A stretch of DNA of 64,000 bases, from assembly GCF_000738435.1 (NCBI RefSeq), contig NZ_CP003984.1, forward strand, positions 434,001-498,000, read 5' to 3'. This document shows positions 15,749 to 23,944 of this stretch, piece by piece. The DNA is from Planktomarina temperata RCA23. Lineage in GTDB: Bacteria > Pseudomonadota > Alphaproteobacteria > Rhodobacterales > Rhodobacteraceae. The position numbers were made by a program, and so were the translations under genes. Below the pieces are notes generated by a model, which worked only from the letters and a program-made list of their open reading frames with translations, made no database searches and had not been told where the DNA came from. Every line of letters begins with the position of its first letter. Position 1 is the stretch's first letter.

Positions 15749-16919
15749 TGTAAAAGACATTATTTAATCTGACATTGTTATCATCCAGCGTGTGTCATTT
15801 CGTACATGCTGTCAGATTGGTTTGTGATAGGGATAGTCTTTTCGCCTACCAAATGTCGAGCTTCACGGAATGTTTGCATGGGCGTTTTTCCGTAGCAATG
15901 TTTTCCCGAATGGGGTCGCTGTTCGTTGTATTTTGCCAACCAATGATCAACGTCTGTTTGCAGCTCTTCCAGCGATCCGTAGATTTTCTTGCGGAACGCT
16001 ATGTCATAGAACTCATTTTTCATGGTGCGATGAAAGCGTTCACAGATCCCGTTTGTTTGGGGATGGTTGGCTTTTGTCTTGCTGTGATCAATATCTTCCA
16101 TGGCCAGATACAGTTGATAGCTGTGACGCTCAACGGTGCCGCAATATTCCGTGCCCCGATCTGTTAAGATGCGCAGCAGGGGCACCTCTTGTTCGTCAAA
16201 GAAGGGTACGACTTGGTCATTCAACATATCGGCGGCAGTGATCGCCGTTTTCTCAATGTACAGTTTTGCCATTGCCACGCGGCTATATGTATCGACGAAG
16301 GTTTGTTGGTAAATCCGTCCAACCCCCTTCATTGTGCCGACAAAATAGGTATCCTGGCTGCCAAGATAGCCGGGATGGTAGGTCTCAATCTCACCAGCCG
16401 CTTCACGTTGTGACTTGGCTTTTTCCAGCGCCACAATCTGCGCTTCGGTCAGAACAAACCCTTCTTGCGCGGACCGCGTTTCCAAGGCTTTCAGGCGTTT
16501 TTTCATGGTTTCCAGCTCGTTGCGCAACCAAATCGACCGCACCCCACCACTGGAGACCACGATGCCCCGCTGCAACAATTCTTGGGCGACACGCAGCTGG
16601 CCCAAGGCAGGATTTTCAATCGCAAGCTCAATCACCGCGCGTTCGACATGTTCCGGTACACGGTTGCGGATGATCGGCTTCTTACGGCTGATCTCGCGCA
16701 AGGCTTCTTCGCCACCGTTCTCATAAAGCTTCTTGAAGCGGTAAAAACTGTCACGCGAATAGCCCATGGTTTTGCAAGCCGCGCTGACGCTGCCAAGCTG
16801 CTTTGCCAATTCCAAAACGCCAAGCTTGGGCTTGATTAGTTTACTTTCGATGTTCGTCATCTCTCTGACTCCTTTTGTTCAAATATACAAAATTGTCAGA
16901 TTAAATCTCGTTCTTTACA
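15749..16919 (-). mobile_element. IS481-family insertion sequence, 1171 bp
   Basis: One transposase gene is flanked by imperfect terminal inverted repeats of about 30 bp. Both ends begin TGTAAA and share ATTTAATCTGACA at matching distance (left 15749-15778, right end read inward from 16919). The flanks (ATTT to the left, GATAA to the right) show no obvious target duplication. The transposase frame is open, so the copy may be active or recently arrived. Confidence 0.85.
15781..16860 (-). CDS. IS481-family transposase
   Basis: A 359-residue DDE transposase. An N-terminal helix-turn-helix (VSAACKTMGYSRDSFYRFK) is followed by a second HTH and then the integrase core: VDTYSRVAMAKLY (first Asp), ILTDRGTEYCG (second Asp) and ERFHRTMKNEFYD (Glu). 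The RPHSGKHCYGKTP ending is typical of IS481. All catalytic blocks are present, so the protein is probably functional. Base use is richer in GC than the flanking island. Confidence 0.95.
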   Translation of the reverse strand: MTNIESKLIKPKLGVLELAKQLGSVSAACKTMGYSRDSFYRFKKLYENGGEEALREISRKKPIIRNRVPEHVERAVIELAIENPALGQLRVAQELLQRGIVVSSGGVRSIWLRNELETMKKRLKALETRSAQEGFVLTEAQIVALEKAKSQREAAGEIETYHPGYLGSQDTYFVGTMKGVGRIYQQTFVDTYSRVAMAKLYIEKTAITAADMLNDQVVPFFDEQEVPLLRILTDRGTEYCGTVERHSYQLYLAMEDIDHSKTKANHPQTNGICERFHRTMKNEFYDIAFRKKIYGSLEELQTDVDHWLAKYNEQRPHSGKHCYGKTPMQTFREARHLVGEKTIPITNQSDSMYEMTHAG

Positions 16920-16939
16920 GATAAGTTTGCGGTGCAGTC

Positions 16940-17170
16940 GTGAAGCATCAAGTCATAACCCTCCCAGAGCATCACGAGCATTCCCCATGTCTGTGGCAAT
17001 CAGAGTGTGGCACGTATCGCATCATCCGCTGCTGTGACGATATACAGTACATCTTTCAACAGTGGCGCAATCCAAAGTGGCGGCATCTGAGCTATCACGT
17101 GGAGTATGATAGTTTGGTTGAGCGCTGGGCTTGTATTGGCAGCTTACCTGCAGGGCTTATGATTGCTTGA
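16940..17170 (+). CDS. Hypothetical island protein, Cys/Trp-rich
   Basis: A 76-residue frame starting at GTG 16940, 20 bp from the IS end. Its composition is protein-like (WQSECGTYRIIRCCDDIQY, then WRNPKWRHLSYHVEYDSLVE). The family is not recognised, and the IS insertion may have removed its natural 5' region. It overlaps the next minus-strand frame by 14 bp. Confidence 0.4.
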   Translation: MKHQVITLPEHHEHSPCLWQSECGTYRIIRCCDDIQYIFQQWRNPKWRHLSYHVEYDSLVERWACIGSLPAGLMIA

Positions 17171-17342
17171 GCATTAGGACATTGCCCACTAGAACGCCCA
17201 GTGGCGACAGCCTGTTATGACTGTTCAGCAAGCCTGCCTTTTTTCCATACTCAACGGTGAGGCCAAGCTTTTGAGCCTTAGCTTTTTGGTAACAGTGGCT
17301 AAGAACTGCTGAGAACCTCAGAAACTCTTCATGCGTATCCAT
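17157..17342 (-). CDS. Hypothetical small protein (61 residues)
   Basis: A charged helical product (MDTHEEFLRFSAVLSHCYQK, then AKAQKLGLTVEYGKKAGLL) from ATG 17342. No family is recognised. It ends convergently with the frame at 16940-17170. It could be a phage-derived small protein. Confidence 0.35.
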   Translation of the reverse strand: MDTHEEFLRFSAVLSHCYQKAKAQKLGLTVEYGKKAGLLNSHNRLSPLGVLVGNVLMLKQS

Positions 17343-17513
17343 CGTTTATTATCCCAGTTATTGGTCTTTTTCGTGATACGGGTAAATGCGGTATTTAGAT
17401 CAATGTACTAATAGTAAGAAAGTTATTTATTAACGCTAACGATACTTTACTAATAAGTACAGCAAAGCTTTCTTGCTGGTTGGCTGAGGTTTCATCGGTG
17501 TTAAACTCCGTCC

Positions 17514-17609
17514 ATGCAAAACCGAACAAAACAAGTCTGCCTAATCATCATAGCCGCCGCTTTGTTGGCTAAGGTCTACGTGATTGTTGCACCCAGTGTA
17601 GCTGGATAG
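17514..17609 (+). CDS. Possible 31-residue membrane peptide
   Basis: ATG 17514 to TAG 17609 encodes a basic N-terminus (MQNRTKQ), then a hydrophobic run of about 20 residues (VCLIIIAAALLAKVYVIVA). It would be a tiny single-pass membrane peptide. There is no clear ribosome site. It is the only frame of note in the 17343-17699 gap. Confidence 0.3.
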   Translation: MQNRTKQVCLIIIAAALLAKVYVIVAPSVAG

Positions 17610-17619
17610 CCATTTTAAG

Positions 17620-17691
17620 GTGGTCTGTATCGTGGTTTCACTCATTTAGGCAGTCTGGTGAAGTTTTGGCGTTAATGGGCTTACAGACCAC
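17620..17691. repeat. 10-bp perfect inverted repeat with 52-base spacer
   Basis: GTGGTCTGTA at 17620-17629 and TACAGACCAC at 17682-17691 are exact reverse complements. They lie immediately downstream of the minus-strand gene at 17700-17975. They may fold into a long stem-loop in a transcript or be protein-binding half-sites; nothing shows which. Confidence 0.45.
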
Positions 17692-17699
17692 GTTAAAGC

Positions 17700-17975
17700 T
17701 TAACTGCTTCGAGCATTAGGTGAGGCTTGCTTGCTTAACAATCGCATCACATTGAGTTTCTCAGTAGCAATATCCATGATGCTTGCACTAGAGGCATTGG
17801 CGACTGCCACCATATCCCAGTAACAGTTAATGCACACTTCATGATCGCATTGATGGAGCTTTAACCGTGTAATAACGATGGGTTCATCGCTATAATCAGG
17901 ATGCGGGTTTTGAATTCGGTCACAGAAAGTGCATGACGCATTGGGGACATTGTAAGTAAAGATTGGCTTATTCAT
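17700..17975 (-). CDS. Small protein with paired cysteine/histidine (zinc-finger-like)
   Basis: A 91-residue product with CTFCDR near residue 15 and HQCDHEVCINCYWD near residue 41, a Cys/His pattern like a small RING or treble-clef zinc finger. The start ATG 17975 is preceded by GGGAGTGTTGAGATT. The C-terminal half is helical. It is of unknown function. Proteins like this are common in phage-derived islands. Confidence 0.5.
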   Translation of the reverse strand: MNKPIFTYNVPNASCTFCDRIQNPHPDYSDEPIVITRLKLHQCDHEVCINCYWDMVAVANASSASIMDIATEKLNVMRLLSKQASPNARSS

Positions 17976-18211
17976 AATCTCAACACTCCCCCTGCAAGGA
18001 ATCCCACATCAAAGCTTTAGGCAGACGGGGGATGGGACTACTGAACTCTTCGCCATGGTCTCAGTGCATGTAAACACCATCTACCTTCATTGCTGTTGAG
18101 CTAGTACGTTTACAGAATATGACCACGCTTAAACTTAAAGTAATCCACCTGCTCAGCTGCAGCGTAAAGAGAGTAACATTTCTTTTCCCGAAGCAAATGT
18201 ACAAACTTTAG

Positions 18212-18243
18212 GGCTGGGCTGTAGCGGCTCAGCCTCTTTTGTT
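18212..18243 (+). terminator. Possible Rho-independent terminator in a gene-free gap
   Basis: GGCTGGGC and GCTCAGCC form an 8-bp stem (one G-T pair) with a 7-base loop, then TCTTTTGTT. The surrounding 17976-18529 holds no gene I can support, only an 18-codon frame at 18392. The hairpin could end an unrecognised small RNA. Confidence 0.4.
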
Positions 18244-18529
18244 CGGGCTTATGTTCAGTTGGGCATTACTTCGATTTGCTCGTAAAGCGGTCATTCCACA
18301 TTACATAGTGACAGCGGAAACCGAACGTACAGCATCACAGCCAGGCGGATGATCTCTCGGCTAGTTTTAAAGTACCTGAATGGAGAGTATTATGTCATAC
18401 GGCGAGACTACAAATACACCCTGCTCGCTTCAACCGAGTTTAATCTGACAGTGCCGTTCAGTGGGTATTAAATAGAATGTTACCAATAGCGGCTACTCTG
18501 GTCTTACCCAGGCTCTTCATCGGTTCGGG

Positions 18530-19456
18530 CTATTTCTTTGCACGCATGCTTTGCACCTGTTTAATGAGCGCATCGGCTCTGCGTTTGGTCATGCCAAATT
18601 CTTTGCGCAACCGCTCGAGATCCGCTTTTTCCGTATGATCTAAAATTCCATCTAAAAGCGCTTTGCGCACCTGATCTTCAAAAATGATATTCCGCCGCTC
18701 CATCTGTGAATTAAAAGAAGAGGCGACAATACCGGTGACCAGAGCGACCACAATCACCCCTAAAATTGCCGATCCAACAGCGATAAGTTTCCCTGCCGCG
18801 GTGATGGGGGTGATGTCGCCATAGCCAACTGTGGTAAGCGTAATCAACGCCCAATACATTGAGTCTGGAATTGACTGAAAGCCCGTTGGATGGGTTCTAT
18901 ATTCAGCAAAATACATCAATGTCGACGAGAGGATGAACAAGATCGCGAAAAGGTAACTGGCAGCGTAAAACGAACGCTTTTCCTCATTAATAGCCTCAAA
19001 CAGATCTTCCATAGCCGAATTATAATGAGATAATTTCAGAATGCGAAGCAGCCGCAAAGCGCGCAAAATCCGCAAATCTAAATAGGGGAAAAATGCGCGT
19101 AGATAGAAGGGCAGGATGGACAAAAGATCCACAAGGCCACTGAAACTGAGCATGTATTTGGCACGCGCTTTGCACGTGACAGCAAAGCTATACTGGCCAG
19201 GGACCTTGCTCGGTGCGACCCAAACACGGCAGAGATATTCGACTGTGAAGATCCCTACACTGATTATTTCTATCCATATAAACAGTAATTTATAGGCGGC
19301 GTAGAACCGAGGCACAGATTCCAAGGTGATGGAGATGATGTTGATGATGACCAAAGCAGTGAGGAACAAGTCGATACTTCGGCTGACCCTGTCGCCCACA
19401 TCTGCTCGCTCTAAAATCTGATTGAGCCGGTTTTGCACCTCGCGGTATTTTGACAT
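18530..19456 (-). CDS. Voltage-gated K+ channel (six-segment ion transporter)
   Basis: A 308-residue inner-membrane channel. S1 to S3 are hydrophobic segments in residues about 25-130. S4 is LRILRALRLLRILKLSHY, with arginines every third residue as in voltage sensors. S5, the pore helix and the selectivity filter TTVGYGD follow, then S6 and a charged cytoplasmic tail with a coiled-coil-like end. ATG 19456 has AGGGGG six bases upstream. It is an unusual cargo gene for an island; neighbours are an integrase remnant and small hypothetical genes. Confidence 0.9.
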   Translation of the reverse strand: MSKYREVQNRLNQILERADVGDRVSRSIDLFLTALVIINIISITLESVPRFYAAYKLLFIWIEIISVGIFTVEYLCRVWVAPSKVPGQYSFAVTCKARAKYMLSFSGLVDLLSILPFYLRAFFPYLDLRILRALRLLRILKLSHYNSAMEDLFEAINEEKRSFYAASYLFAILFILSSTLMYFAEYRTHPTGFQSIPDSMYWALITLTTVGYGDITPITAAGKLIAVGSAILGVIVVALVTGIVASSFNSQMERRNIIFEDQVRKALLDGILDHTEKADLERLRKEFGMTKRRADALIKQVQSMRAKK

Positions 19457-19745
19457 GCACACCCCCTACTTTATGCAACGATGCGCTTACCATGATTGCC
19501 AAAGCGCGCTTTGGCAAGATTATCTGAGGTTATACTCTCGGTTATCATCCCAGATCGGTCAAATGTTATGCGACCATAAGCCAATGAGATGTGCTAGGCA
19601 GGCGGGGCTTAGGCAGGCGTTCAGCCTGTTTAACTTTTCTAATAGTATCCTTATGGATCGTAATGGTGATGTCAGACAAATGAGAACTCGCATCGGATTG
19701 CTGGCGCAGCTTTAATCTATGCGCTCAATAGTTGGCGCCACTAAT

Positions 19746-20720
19746 TCAGACAGAGCGCTGCGAGTTGGTGGTCTTCAGGCTTCTCCAAGGGGTGGGGCTT
19801 ATGTCCAGGCACTTGGCCACGAGGTCACAGTCTTTGACCCTCAGGCCAGATATCTCTGACACCCTCGCTCCAGTATCTCTCAGCGTGACATACAGAGCCC
19901 AGGCTATGGCATCACCCGAGAAGGCTGGTTCAAGGAGGGTGAGCTGACTGTCTGTCAGGGGAAGTCTGTCGTGCTTGCTGGCCCCCGCCCCTTTGATCTT
20001 CAGGTTCGTGAACACATTCGGGATGGTCAGGGAGTGTTCCACAATCACATGGTTGATGGCTGTCCGCACAACACCAAGCATTCTTACTGCGCTGTTGGCT
20101 GAGACCCTGCTCAGGAGGTGGTCCCGCAGGTCATTGGCATCCTGTCTCGTGATGTCTGTCAGGGGCGTGTACTTCAGCTTCTGCTTGCCGAAGACGCTCT
20201 TCATGTCTGTGCGCAGTCGTTCTACCCGCTGTCCAATCTCCCTGGCAGCCTTAGGGGTGTCTGACTTGTAGGCCTCATACTGGTCCAGGGTCATGGCGAG
20301 GGTCAGGACGTCAGGCTTCAGCTTACCGGTGTAGACTTGCTGGACCACTTCTGTTGGCATCTTTTGCTTGTGCAGGTCTTTGCCCAGCTCATTCAAAGCA
20401 TCCTCAATAGGAGAGTACTCCGGGACTGTCTCGGCCAGTACCATTTCAGCAACCTCATCGCCCAGTGCTCCGCGGATTATCTCCAAGCTGCGTTCTCTGG
20501 CTGACTTGTTGGCCTCATCGTTCAGCAAAGCTTCGATTCTGGCATGCACCAGGGGCAGGGCCTGCATGGCCTCTCGGTAGCTGTCCCCGAGCTGGCGATA
20601 CAGGGTCGCCTTTCCAATGAGGGGCCTAAGCCGCTCTGGAACATTCCTCTTGTAGCGAAAGCTGCCGTTGGCTCTGCGAAAAACATAGCGGGGGAGTTGT
20701 AGGGGCACATCATCACTCAT
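19746..20720 (-). pseudogene. Tyrosine-recombinase integrase, C-terminally truncated
   Basis: A 324-residue frame with the N-terminal SAM-like core-binding region and box I of the catalytic domain (LRDTGARVSEISGL, first Arg) and the beta-hairpin Lys region (PWRSLKTTNSQ). It then stops after RSV. The HxxR, His/Trp and catalytic Tyr blocks are missing, and the sequence beyond the stop shows no continuation in another frame. The enzyme cannot be catalytically complete. Its 5' end lies about 110 bp from the 95-bp element-end repeat. Confidence 0.85.
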
Positions 20721-20829
20721 GGTTGTGGATTGTGCGCCTAACGTGCCTCAGTTCAAGTCAAAAGAGCCTCTCAGGTCAGGCTTGTACATGATACCGCCCT
20801 ATGGCGGCCTACCACTCGCCCCTCGCTAT

Positions 20830-20924
20830 CGTAGACCAAACCGTAGACCATTTTACGCCTGTTGCAGGAACCAGAATGAGACAGTAGCCTTGTTTTGTTA
20901 GGTTAATGCTAAGCGTTGGTGCCT
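20830..20924 (+). repeat. 95-bp direct repeat, copy 2, followed by the tRNA-Leu 3' tail
   Basis: This matches 3745-3839 with one mismatch (TGTTAGG here, TGTAAGG there). After a short spacer comes CCTCTTCTGGGCACCA at 20941-20956, identical to the last 16 bases of the tRNA-Leu at 23859-23874. The copy therefore marks one end of an element that had recombined at this tRNA. Confidence 0.8.
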
Positions 20925-20940
20925 GTAGGCGGAGTCATCC

Positions 20941-21121
20941 CCTCTTCTGGGCACCAATAAATCACCCAAAGCATTGTAATACCTCACTAATTAGACTTAG
21001 CAAGTGAGCCGTAGACCATGCTGGCAACCAAATCTAATAGCTATACGTTCCAAAAGGACGGGATCTGGTATTTCTCCCGTAGAGTGCCCGCTGATTTACG
21101 GCGGCATTATCGGACGGGCAG
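20941..21121 (+). repeat. 181-bp inverted repeat, left arm, containing tRNA 3'-end attachment core
   Basis: The arm is, base for base as far as I compared, the reverse complement of 23694-23874. It begins with the 16-base tRNA-Leu 3' end (attachment core), then the integrase upstream region, then the first 35 codons of the integrase. Homology stops exactly where the GNAT gene starts. The two arms face each other across 2.6 kb. Confidence 0.9.
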
Positions 21122-21128
21122 CAAATGA
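21018..21128 (+). pseudogene. N-terminal fragment of integrase (36 residues)
   Basis: ATG 21018 encodes the same first 35 residues as the intact integrase at 23797 (it begins MLATKSNSYTFQKDG), then leaves the homology at GTG-SK and stops at TGA 21128. The stop overlaps the ATG of the GNAT gene as ATGA, so ribosomes that translate this fragment could pass straight to the acetyltransferase. Confidence 0.85.
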
Positions 21129-21838
21129 AATACGACTTTTTCGTAGAGGGCTTTTCAACTCCACCACACCCAAAAGGCATTACTTTAGTCGGAAAATCCG
21201 TGCAATTGGAGCCATTAAATGTTCAAAAACACTCCGAAGATTTACACAATGCTAATTTAATCGATCTCGAAGGAGTGAATTGGCTTTATCTACCCTATGG
21301 CCCCTTTGAAAGATTAGATGAATACCAAAAATGGCTAGAAACTGAAGCTGCTAATGACGACCCAACCTTCTTTGCGATTATTAATCTCACTGATGGTAAG
21401 GCTGTTGGTGTTGCTAGTTTTCTTCGAATAAACAGGCCTGATGGATCAATTGAAGTTGGCCACATAAATTACTCTCCACTGCTTCAAAAAACAAAAGAAG
21501 GAACAGAAGCAATGTACCTCATGATGAGGTGGGCATTCGAAAATGGCTACCGGCGTTATGAGTGGAAGTGCAATGCCCTAAATTTGAAAAGTAGATATGC
21601 GGCTCAAAGACTGGGTTTTTCTTACGAAGGAGTCTTCAGGCAAATGTCTATAACTAAAGGAAGAAATAGAAACACGGCATGGTTTGCAGTGATAGATAAC
21701 GAGTGGCCCAGAATTAAAGCGGCATTCGAGTCTTACTTGTCTGACGATAACTTTAATTATCAACAGAAACCTATAATTTCACTTTCATCACTTACCAAAC
21801 CAATTCTTTATAAGATTGATAATAAAGAATTTAGTTGA
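21125..21838 (+). CDS. GNAT-family N-acetyltransferase (RimJ/RimL-like)
   Basis: A 237-residue acetyltransferase. After an N-terminal strand (ITLVGKSVQLEPLN) come the substrate helices (PYGPFERLDEYQKWLET), the core strands (FAIINLTDGKAVGVASF) and the acetyl-CoA site region (TEAMYLMMRWAFENGYRR, then NALNLKSRYAAQRLGFSYEG). Relatives acetylate protein N-termini or small amines. It has no 5' untranslated region of its own: it starts at the junction with a truncated integrase gene, apparently taking over that gene's promoter and ribosome site. Its composition is AT-rich. Confidence 0.85.
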   Translation: MKYDFFVEGFSTPPHPKGITLVGKSVQLEPLNVQKHSEDLHNANLIDLEGVNWLYLPYGPFERLDEYQKWLETEAANDDPTFFAIINLTDGKAVGVASFLRINRPDGSIEVGHINYSPLLQKTKEGTEAMYLMMRWAFENGYRRYEWKCNALNLKSRYAAQRLGFSYEGVFRQMSITKGRNRNTAWFAVIDNEWPRIKAAFESYLSDDNFNYQQKPIISLSSLTKPILYKIDNKEFS

Positions 21839-21924
21839 TGTTATGTAGCAATTTTGGCCTTATCTCTGCCAAATCAATTAAGATTGCCTGAAGCTAATTG
21901 CCGCACAAAACGCTTAACGAAATC

Positions 21925-22124
21925 TCAGATACATTCGTCCGCCATAAACAGCATCCATTTTAACAACGTTTTCTTCTGGAAACCCTTGCCATAGCCATGC
22001 CCAACGCCGTGCGTCAGCCAACCACCAATCTGATCAATAACATCGCTTGGACATTCAACTTCCCTTAACCTATCCCGCATGGAGTGACGGAAGCTATGCA
22101 TGGTGTAGCCCTGCCCAACAGGGA
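21925..22124 (-). pseudogene. C-terminal fragment of a second integrase
   Basis: The minus strand encodes GQGYTMHSFRHSMRDRLR, then VIDQIGGWLTHGVGHGYGKG, to a TGA at 21925-21927. This closely matches the C-terminus of the intact integrase at 22643-23797, with the HxxR box, Trp and catalytic Tyr. It has no start and breaks off at about 22124. With the N-terminal piece at 21018 it suggests that a second integrase copy was split and partly inverted. Confidence 0.85.
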
Positions 22125-22158
22125 TGCTCGTATTCGGGCTACAAGTGTTGCGGCTAAA

Positions 22159-22557
22159 TTAAAGACCAAAGAGTACCGCATTCATTGTGCGCTCAGGAAG
22201 TAATGTGAACAAACCTGTTACAATAAGTGCCAGCAAGTAAAGCAGTTTCATCATTGTTTTGTGTCGCCTGATATTGCCATTTCGAACTGATCTAATGGCT
22301 TCAAAAACAGACCAAATAGTGAAGATGGATAGAAAGTGAATTGGACTAAATGGTCCAATAATCTTGATGGTTTGAATCCAAAAACTGCTAATACTGACCC
22401 ACAACATCAGCAGAACCCAAATATATCCAAGGTACTTATGTGAGCCTGTTCCCTTTGGCCTTGTTAACTGGATACCACCCAAGATGACTGCCAAGAATGC
22501 GGCATAAGCATGGAACGGTATAGGTTGGTCTGCTGAATTGAGAATATTTAAATCCAT
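22159..22557 (-). CDS. DUF2306-family membrane protein
   Basis: A 132-residue protein with four hydrophobic segments and the DUF2306 hallmarks (GGIQLTRPKGTGSHKYLGYIW, and RRHKTMMKLLYLLALI). Histidine and arginine residues at the membrane edge are conserved in the family, and its role is unknown. It lies between the integrase C-terminal remnant and the intact integrase, inside the inverted-repeat segment. Confidence 0.75.
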   Translation of the reverse strand: MDLNILNSADQPIPFHAYAAFLAVILGGIQLTRPKGTGSHKYLGYIWVLLMLWVSISSFWIQTIKIIGPFSPIHFLSIFTIWSVFEAIRSVRNGNIRRHKTMMKLLYLLALIVTGLFTLLPERTMNAVLFGL

Positions 22558-22642
22558 GTTGTCTTCAATACTGCTTTAACCGTCACGGATAAAGTCGGGT
22601 CGAGATGTTCTTTCATTTACGTTGTCCAAAAGCAATTCTTGC

Positions 22643-23797
22643 TCAAAGGTAGTGCATCCATTTTTGCAGCACTCCAACTGAATACCCCTCGCCATAGGAC
22701 GCCCCTACTCCCTGCGTTAGCCAACCACCAATCTGATCAATGACATCGCTGGGACATTCAACTGCCCTGAGCCTGTCCCGCATCGAATGCCTGAAGCTGT
22801 GAATGGTGTACCCCTGCCCAATCTTGGTTTTCAGCCACTTGTTCAAAGCAGCACTAGCTGAGTTTGCATTGGTGCGTTGACCATCATTGTAATTTGGGAA
22901 TGCAAACTGACTACTGTCAGGCTGTGCTAATATGCGTTCTGCTGCCCACTTAGCTGATCCAACCAGAGGTATTACCCTTTCACTACTTGCAGTCTTCAAG
23001 GATCGCCAAGGATGAGGCCTGATGTTCACGCATAGGATGCCATCCTGCTCAATAAAATCCGAACGTAGAAGCCCAGCGCCCTCTGCTAAACGCATCCCTG
23101 TGTCCGCTATCATGGCGATCAGCCATCGCTTCTCATCATCAGCCTTACAGCACTCAGCTTGTACCTTTTTGATGTCTTGAGGCTTTACAGGGTGGCGTTT
23201 CTTCACCCCAACACTGTGATCAAAATAGACGTTTGAAAAAGGGTTGACGATTGCTAGCCCAAACTCACTCAGGGCCAAGTTTATAACGGCCCTCACAGTC
23301 CCAAATATCCTTGCCACAGAGGCTCCATTAAGCCCCTTAGCAAACAGGTAATCACGGAACTTGGTAGCATCAGACCTAACATAATCATGGAGGTCTTTCA
23401 TCCCACAGCAATCAATCAGGTAGCCACAGGAACGCCTCACAGCGGCTGCAAAAGTCGCAGGACGGTCATTGCCCTTTAACCGCAAGTACACTGCCACAGC
23501 AGCCTTGAAAGAATGGTCATCGATTGAAGTTACAGCGGGTGATTCCTGAACTGCATCTGCTAGTAAATGCTTGCCTGGCAAATCATCCGAGGAAATCCGC
23601 AGAATGTGCCAATGCCGATCCAACTTAGCGGCATCATTCATCGCCCTCACACGAGCATCCCTGACTGATTTAGTCCTCAGCGAGTAAGCAATTCTGCCCG
23701 TCCGATAATGCCGCCGTAAATCAGCGGGCACTCTACGGGAGAAATACCAGATCCCGTCCTTTTGGAACGTATAGCTATTAGATTTGGTTGCCAGCAT
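22643..23797 (-). CDS. Intact tyrosine-recombinase integrase next to tRNA-Leu
   Basis: A 384-residue phage/island integrase. The N-terminal arm region reads DGIWYFSRRVPADLRRHYRTG. Catalytic blocks are DTGMRLAEGAGLL (Arg), WRSLKTASSERVIPL (Lys), HSFRHSMRDRLR (His-Arg), GGWL, and the tyrosine in GASYGEGYS. All are present, so it is probably active. ATG 23797 lies 62 bp from the 3' end of tRNA-Leu(CAG), the standard position for an integrase that uses a tRNA 3' end as its attachment site. Confidence 0.95.
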   Translation of the reverse strand: MLATKSNSYTFQKDGIWYFSRRVPADLRRHYRTGRIAYSLRTKSVRDARVRAMNDAAKLDRHWHILRISSDDLPGKHLLADAVQESPAVTSIDDHSFKAAVAVYLRLKGNDRPATFAAAVRRSCGYLIDCCGMKDLHDYVRSDATKFRDYLFAKGLNGASVARIFGTVRAVINLALSEFGLAIVNPFSNVYFDHSVGVKKRHPVKPQDIKKVQAECCKADDEKRWLIAMIADTGMRLAEGAGLLRSDFIEQDGILCVNIRPHPWRSLKTASSERVIPLVGSAKWAAERILAQPDSSQFAFPNYNDGQRTNANSASAALNKWLKTKIGQGYTIHSFRHSMRDRLRAVECPSDVIDQIGGWLTQGVGASYGEGYSVGVLQKWMHYL

Positions 23798-23874
23798 GGT
23801 CTACGGCTCACTTGCTAAGTCTAATTAGTGAGGTATTACAATGCTTTGGGTGATTTATTGGTGCCCAGAAGAGG
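23694..23874 (-). repeat. 181-bp inverted repeat, right arm
   Basis: This is the reverse complement of 20941-21121. It covers the last 16 bases of tRNA-Leu, the integrase upstream region and its first codons. Recombination between the arms would invert the GNAT-DUF2306 segment and exchange the integrase promoters. Confidence 0.9.
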
Positions 23875-23944
23875 ACTCGAACCTCCACGTCCATACGGAC
23901 ACTAGCACCTGAAGCTAGCGCGTCTACCATTCCGCCATCTGGGC
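23859..23944 (-). tRNA. tRNA-Leu (anticodon CAG)
   Basis: An 86-base tRNA with acceptor stem GCCCAGA/TCTGGGC, encoded CCA, anticodon stem CTAGC/GCTAG with loop TTCAGGT (anticodon CAG), a long class II variable arm (GTGTCCGTATGGACGT) and T-arm GGTTCGAGTCC. Its 3' end serves as the attachment core for the island on its left, and the integration kept the gene complete. No transcription terminator is visible directly downstream. Confidence 0.97.

Noticed and set aside
15744-16924. Target-site duplication of the IS481 element
   Set aside because: The bases next to the two ends do not match over four or more positions.
1-23858. CRISPR array or known restriction/abortive-infection system
   Set aside because: No regularly spaced short repeats, cas genes, methylase or nuclease signatures were seen in the island.
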